The translations under genes and the position numbers were made by a program. Source: Rachycentron canadum (lineage: Eukaryota; Chordata; Actinopteri; Carangiformes; Rachycentridae). Taken from it: a stretch of 64,000 nt of DNA. A model generated the notes under the pieces. That model was not told where the DNA came from. It worked only from the letters and a program-made list of their open reading frames with translations, and did no database searches. Shown here piece after piece: positions 60,826 through 64,000 of the stretch; position 1 is the first letter of the stretch; every line of letters begins with the position of its first letter. The stretch is from assembly GCA_038496675.1 (NCBI GenBank), contig CM076650.1, positions 25,274,434 through 25,338,433 on the forward strand, read 5' to 3'.

Positions 60826-61488
60826 AGCCACCTCTTCCCTTTTCTGCCAACATGGCGTGAGTGCAGCATAAGTGATGACTTGGGGCAATGTAGACAACAT
60901 GAATTGTACAGTATAAAGGCAGGATAATCACTTCTCCACTTTAATGTCCACTTCTTCCTTCTTGTGAAAATGTCTGTCTCTGAATAAAAATTACATGCAC
61001 AATGAATAATGTATATTTCATTTTATTTTTATACTATTTCTGCATTTTTATAATATATCATGAAATGTTAAAGTGAACTATATGTGAACTGACAACACTG
61101 CTGCGCGTTCATGGCAGTCATCTCCCCAGCAGACGGTCTGAAGCATTTTACAAGACAGAATAAAAACATTATGTTCAACCAGTGGTTTGGATTTTCTTAA
61201 TGAATTACAAATTTGGTAAATTGATACTCTTCAAATTACTTTTTAGCTTTTCCAATGTGGCCACTCTGCTCACCGAGAACTGTGGTTGGGCCCGTTGACC
61301 AGTTTGGAGGGCCTCAATGCACAGGACAGTAAGCAGGAATTGCTGGAGGTTAGCGTTAAAAATAAATGATGGATTGGTGAAAGCAACATCACAGCTATGA
61401 TATAGAGATTTCCACTGTGGCCAAATTTTGTCAGAAAGCTGCGTGTTGTAACACTTTCTCCTCTCCATATACAGTATATATTTAAATA
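60826..61488. other. Upstream intergenic DNA without recognised genes
   Basis: AT-rich. A 98-codon minus frame at 61205-61501 enters the neighbouring transposon terminus and is not credible as a gene. Confidence 0.5.
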
Positions 61489-62289
61489 CAATACTGTGCA
61501 AACGTTTTGGGCAGGTGTGAAAAAATGCTGTAATACCAATAATTGTTTATTTTTATCAATTTACAAAATGCGAAATGAGCGAAAACAAAAGAAAAATCGA
61601 AATCAAATTAATATTTGGTGTTTCTACCCTTTGCCTTCAAACCAGCATCAATTCTTATAGGTACACTTACACCAAGTCAGGGATTTTGTAGGATTATAGG
61701 TGTGCAGGTGATATCAGGTGTATGATCAACCAATTATACCAAACAGCTGCTAATGAACATCAATTTCAGATGTAGGTTGAAACACAAAGAGCTGTGGAGG
61801 CTTAAAACTGGGTGAGGAACAGCCAAACTCTGCTACCAAGGGGAGGTTGAGGAAGGCGTGTTTCACGTCACAGGTCGTACACCACGGCAAGACTGAGCAC
61901 AGCAACAAGACACAAGGTGGTTCTGCTTCATCAAGGTCTGTCCCAGACAAAGATTTCAGAGCAGACTTGGGTTTCAAATTGTGCTGCCCAAGCTCTTTTG
62001 AAGAAGCACAAAGAAACGGGCAGCGTTGACGACCGCAGACGCAGCGGTCGGCCAAGGAGACTTAGCGCAGCAGATGAGAAACACATCAAGCTTATTTCCC
62101 TTGGAAATCGGAAGATGTCCAGCAGCGCCATCAACTCAGAAGTGTCAGGGACCAGCGGGACCCAGCTACACCCACCTGGATTTCTCTTCTGTTCATTCAC
62201 TGCATTTTGTTAGTTGGTGAAAATAAACTATTAACACTTCCATTTTTGAAAGCTTTCTTATTTTATAGCATTTTCTTACACCTTCACAC

Positions 62290-62290
<1 letters not shown>
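61489..62290 (+). mobile_element. Tc1-like DNA transposon, internally deleted
   Basis: Preceded by TA, the left end reads CAATACTGTGCAAACGTTTT then GGGCAGGTGTG, a known style of fish Tc1 terminus. The 3' part, GAAAATAAACTATTAACACT then TCCATTTTTGAAAGC and TATAGCATTTTCTTACACC, is the usual tail of the same family, but the right terminal repeat decays into a TA/CA microsatellite. Only about 800 bp remain of the roughly 1.6 kb expected. The deletion joins the transposase DNA-binding domain to the 3' UTR near 62175. Confidence 0.85.
61860..62175 (+). pseudogene. Tc1-like transposase, DNA-binding domain only
   Basis: HQGLSQTKISEQTWVSNCAA, QALLKKHKETGSVDDRRRSG and RPRRLSAADEKHIKLISLGN, then RKMSSSAIN, are the two helix-turn-helix motifs and GRPRRLS AT-hook-like linker of a Tc1 transposase. 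A one-base frameshift near 61905-61915 separates the preceding GKTEHS start. The catalytic DDE domain is deleted. Confidence 0.85.
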
Positions 62291-62326
<36 letters not shown>

Positions 62327-62328
62327 TT
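62286..62328. repeat. (TA)n(CA)n microsatellite
   Basis: ACTATATATATATACACAC... then CA to about 62328, replacing the end of the Tc1 right terminus. Confidence 0.92.
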
Positions 62329-63586
62329 GGTGAAGAAACCAGCATCTGGTGACCCCACCCGCAGCCTCAGCTGTGTTCCCAAGCTTATAGCTCCAACCAC
62401 ATTCACACCACAACCCCCACCCACCACCCCCACCCCCATGAGCTTCCAAAGGAGTCCGCACTAAAACCTATCAGGGAGGGACAACAACAATAATTTACAG
62501 CGGCTACATTACATTACATTAAACCTGGTGACTTCAAGAAGAGAGCGAATCTAAGGAAGTTTTCATTAACATCAATTTATGGCGAACTGCCTTTACGTCA
62601 TATCCAGACTAACTATGCTAGACAATAGCAAATGTTGCTAAGTGCCTACTACTTTGAATAATGTTAGACCAATTTATATGTGTTATACTTTTTCAGTTGG
62701 TGTGTGTGTGTGTGTGTTCAATCAGTTCTGTAATGCTGCATGATAAATATGAATATTTCTTAAAGTGAGCACATATAGTCACTCTACCAGATAATTGAAT
62801 GTCTTCACAGATCTGACTGCCAGAGTTATGAACTCTCCAGTTTCCACGCAAACAGTGACCCAAAGAAATACAGTGAAAGTGTCTCTGTATGGATTTTTTT
62901 TCCAAATTAGAATAAAACTTGTAGTTGTACAGAAAACCAATCTACTGTGCTGATTGGGTGATGTATACAGTATAGTACAGTAAGTGTTAAGAGCCTGACT
63001 GCACCATTAGCCGCTGAAAAACAAGCTGTTACAGAAAACTACAGTGGGTAACATGATAATTGTACATGTGCCATCTCCACGCAATGCTCTCTAGAGCTTT
63101 TTCAGGGTCCCCCACCCTACTTACTAATACTGCAGCACACTTACTAAAACAGCAAATTGCTAATTGTCAAATTTGTTCACGTCAGCAGATTCTAAATGGA
63201 GCTCATGAAAGGAAAAAAGCTGCCAGCACAGCCAAGAGCGGTAGCAGAGGTGGGGCTGTGGTGGTCAGGGGACTGCTCGTAGCTGGGAGCTTAGTGGGGG
63301 CGGCAGATCTTGAAGAGTCCTCTTCATCACTGTCATGGCTCTGAACAATGCAGGGAAGTCAAGAGAATCACTGAGCAGTCAGAAGAAGCAAGAATACTTT
63401 TTTTTTAATCACATCTTCGCTGCCTCCCCTGGAGGATTAAGTCCTTTAGCTTCGAGTTGCACAAACTTGTTAAACCAACGCTCTTTACTGAGCTAGAGAG
63501 GCTGTGAATCTGTCAACCCTGTCTTTGTCCAGGGGCATCGCAAACACTGCTGAATTAAAAGCCCTTTAGTCTGAGCTTGAATGAAA

Positions 63587-63620
<34 letters not shown>

Positions 63621-64000
63621 GAAAAGTAGATGTCCTGGAAAAAAGCTTGAATTTTTTTGGCATAACAGAAAAACTGTAGTCTTTTGAGATATTTTTGACA
63701 TACATCTAATTCTTTGTTAAATACAGAGCAATAATTTTCAGGACGAAACTTTAAGCATTGTTTTGCCATTTATGTCATATTTTCAACCAATTGCAAACAG
63801 TTGACAACAGTTAACCACTTGAATTTGCTGCTTGCAAACAAAAAACACTGTCATGAGTAATGCTTTTAGCTGTTTGTCTGTGCGGTTCTGCTTACACACA
63901 ACTAATAAAGGCCAAGACCTGGCTTAGAGGATTCATCCCAGTGCTTTTCCCTTTAATAAGACAAGAAGGATGCCAATTATGGGCCCTTTGCTGTGGACTC
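62329..64000. other. Upstream intergenic DNA, simple repeats only
   Basis: Contains C/A-rich sequence at about 62400-62436, TACATTACATTACATTA near 62506, (TG)n at about 62699-62719 and T28 at about 63590-63617. A 94-codon frame at 63060-63344 has no recognised domain. Confidence 0.55.

Noticed and set aside
1..64000. CRISPR arrays, operons, phage or integron structures
   Set aside because: No regularly spaced repeats and no prokaryotic gene organisation; the sequence is clearly vertebrate.

Overview
The window is vertebrate nuclear DNA, almost certainly from a ray-finned (teleost) fish. Overall it is AT-rich with many microsatellites and A/T homopolymers, has a single sharp GC/CpG-rich island near the middle, and carries mobile-element families typical of teleosts: several Tc1/mariner-like elements, a tRNA-derived SINE with the familiar fish 3' body, a CR1/L2/Rex1-type LINE remnant, a hAT-like MITE and LTR remnants. 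There are no operons, ribosome-binding sites, CRISPR arrays or other prokaryotic features.

One real gene is supported. On the minus strand, inside the CpG island, 34556-33894 is the first coding exon of a SorCS-family VPS10-domain sorting receptor (SorCS1 or SorCS3). It encodes a signal peptide, an arginine-rich propeptide and the first residues of the VPS10 domain, and stops at a clean GTGAGT splice donor. Everything from 33893 down to 1 is then best read as the start of its first intron, more than 33.8 kb long with no downstream exon found by eye. Everything above about 34720 is promoter-proximal and 5' flanking DNA, about 29 kb with no coding exon I can support.

Intron side (1-33893): a hAT-like MITE (6880-7080), a near full-length dead Tc1-like transposon (7914-9326), a SINE (10262-10460), a possible 1.1-kb LTR (11444-12543), a Tc1/mariner transposase tail (12735-12840), fragments of several teleost repeats, a second Tc1 end of the same family (27554-27885), a perfect 15-bp hairpin (28675-28708), a full-length-looking SINE (30258-30570) and a cluster of unusual simple sequence just inside the donor (33670-33810).

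Upstream side (34721-64000): repeat fragments, a perfect 19-bp hairpin (46126-46173), a clear 403-bp solo LTR flanked by ATGCT duplications (47106-47508), two related AT-rich repeat clusters (47888-48235 and 56141-56490), a diverged direct-repeat pair (52010-52355 and 53575-53810), a broken LINE reverse transcriptase (57030-57840), a 175-bp MITE (59999-60173), a truncated Tc1/mariner transposase (60661-60825) and an internally deleted Tc1 element (61489-62290).

I found no convincing new protein-coding system. The least explained signals are the two perfect hairpins, the AT-rich repeat family at 47.9/56.1 kb, the 52/53.6 kb direct repeat, and the CGG-repeat-encoded polyarginine in the receptor propeptide. 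Family assignments rest on recalled sequence similarity, not on a database search.
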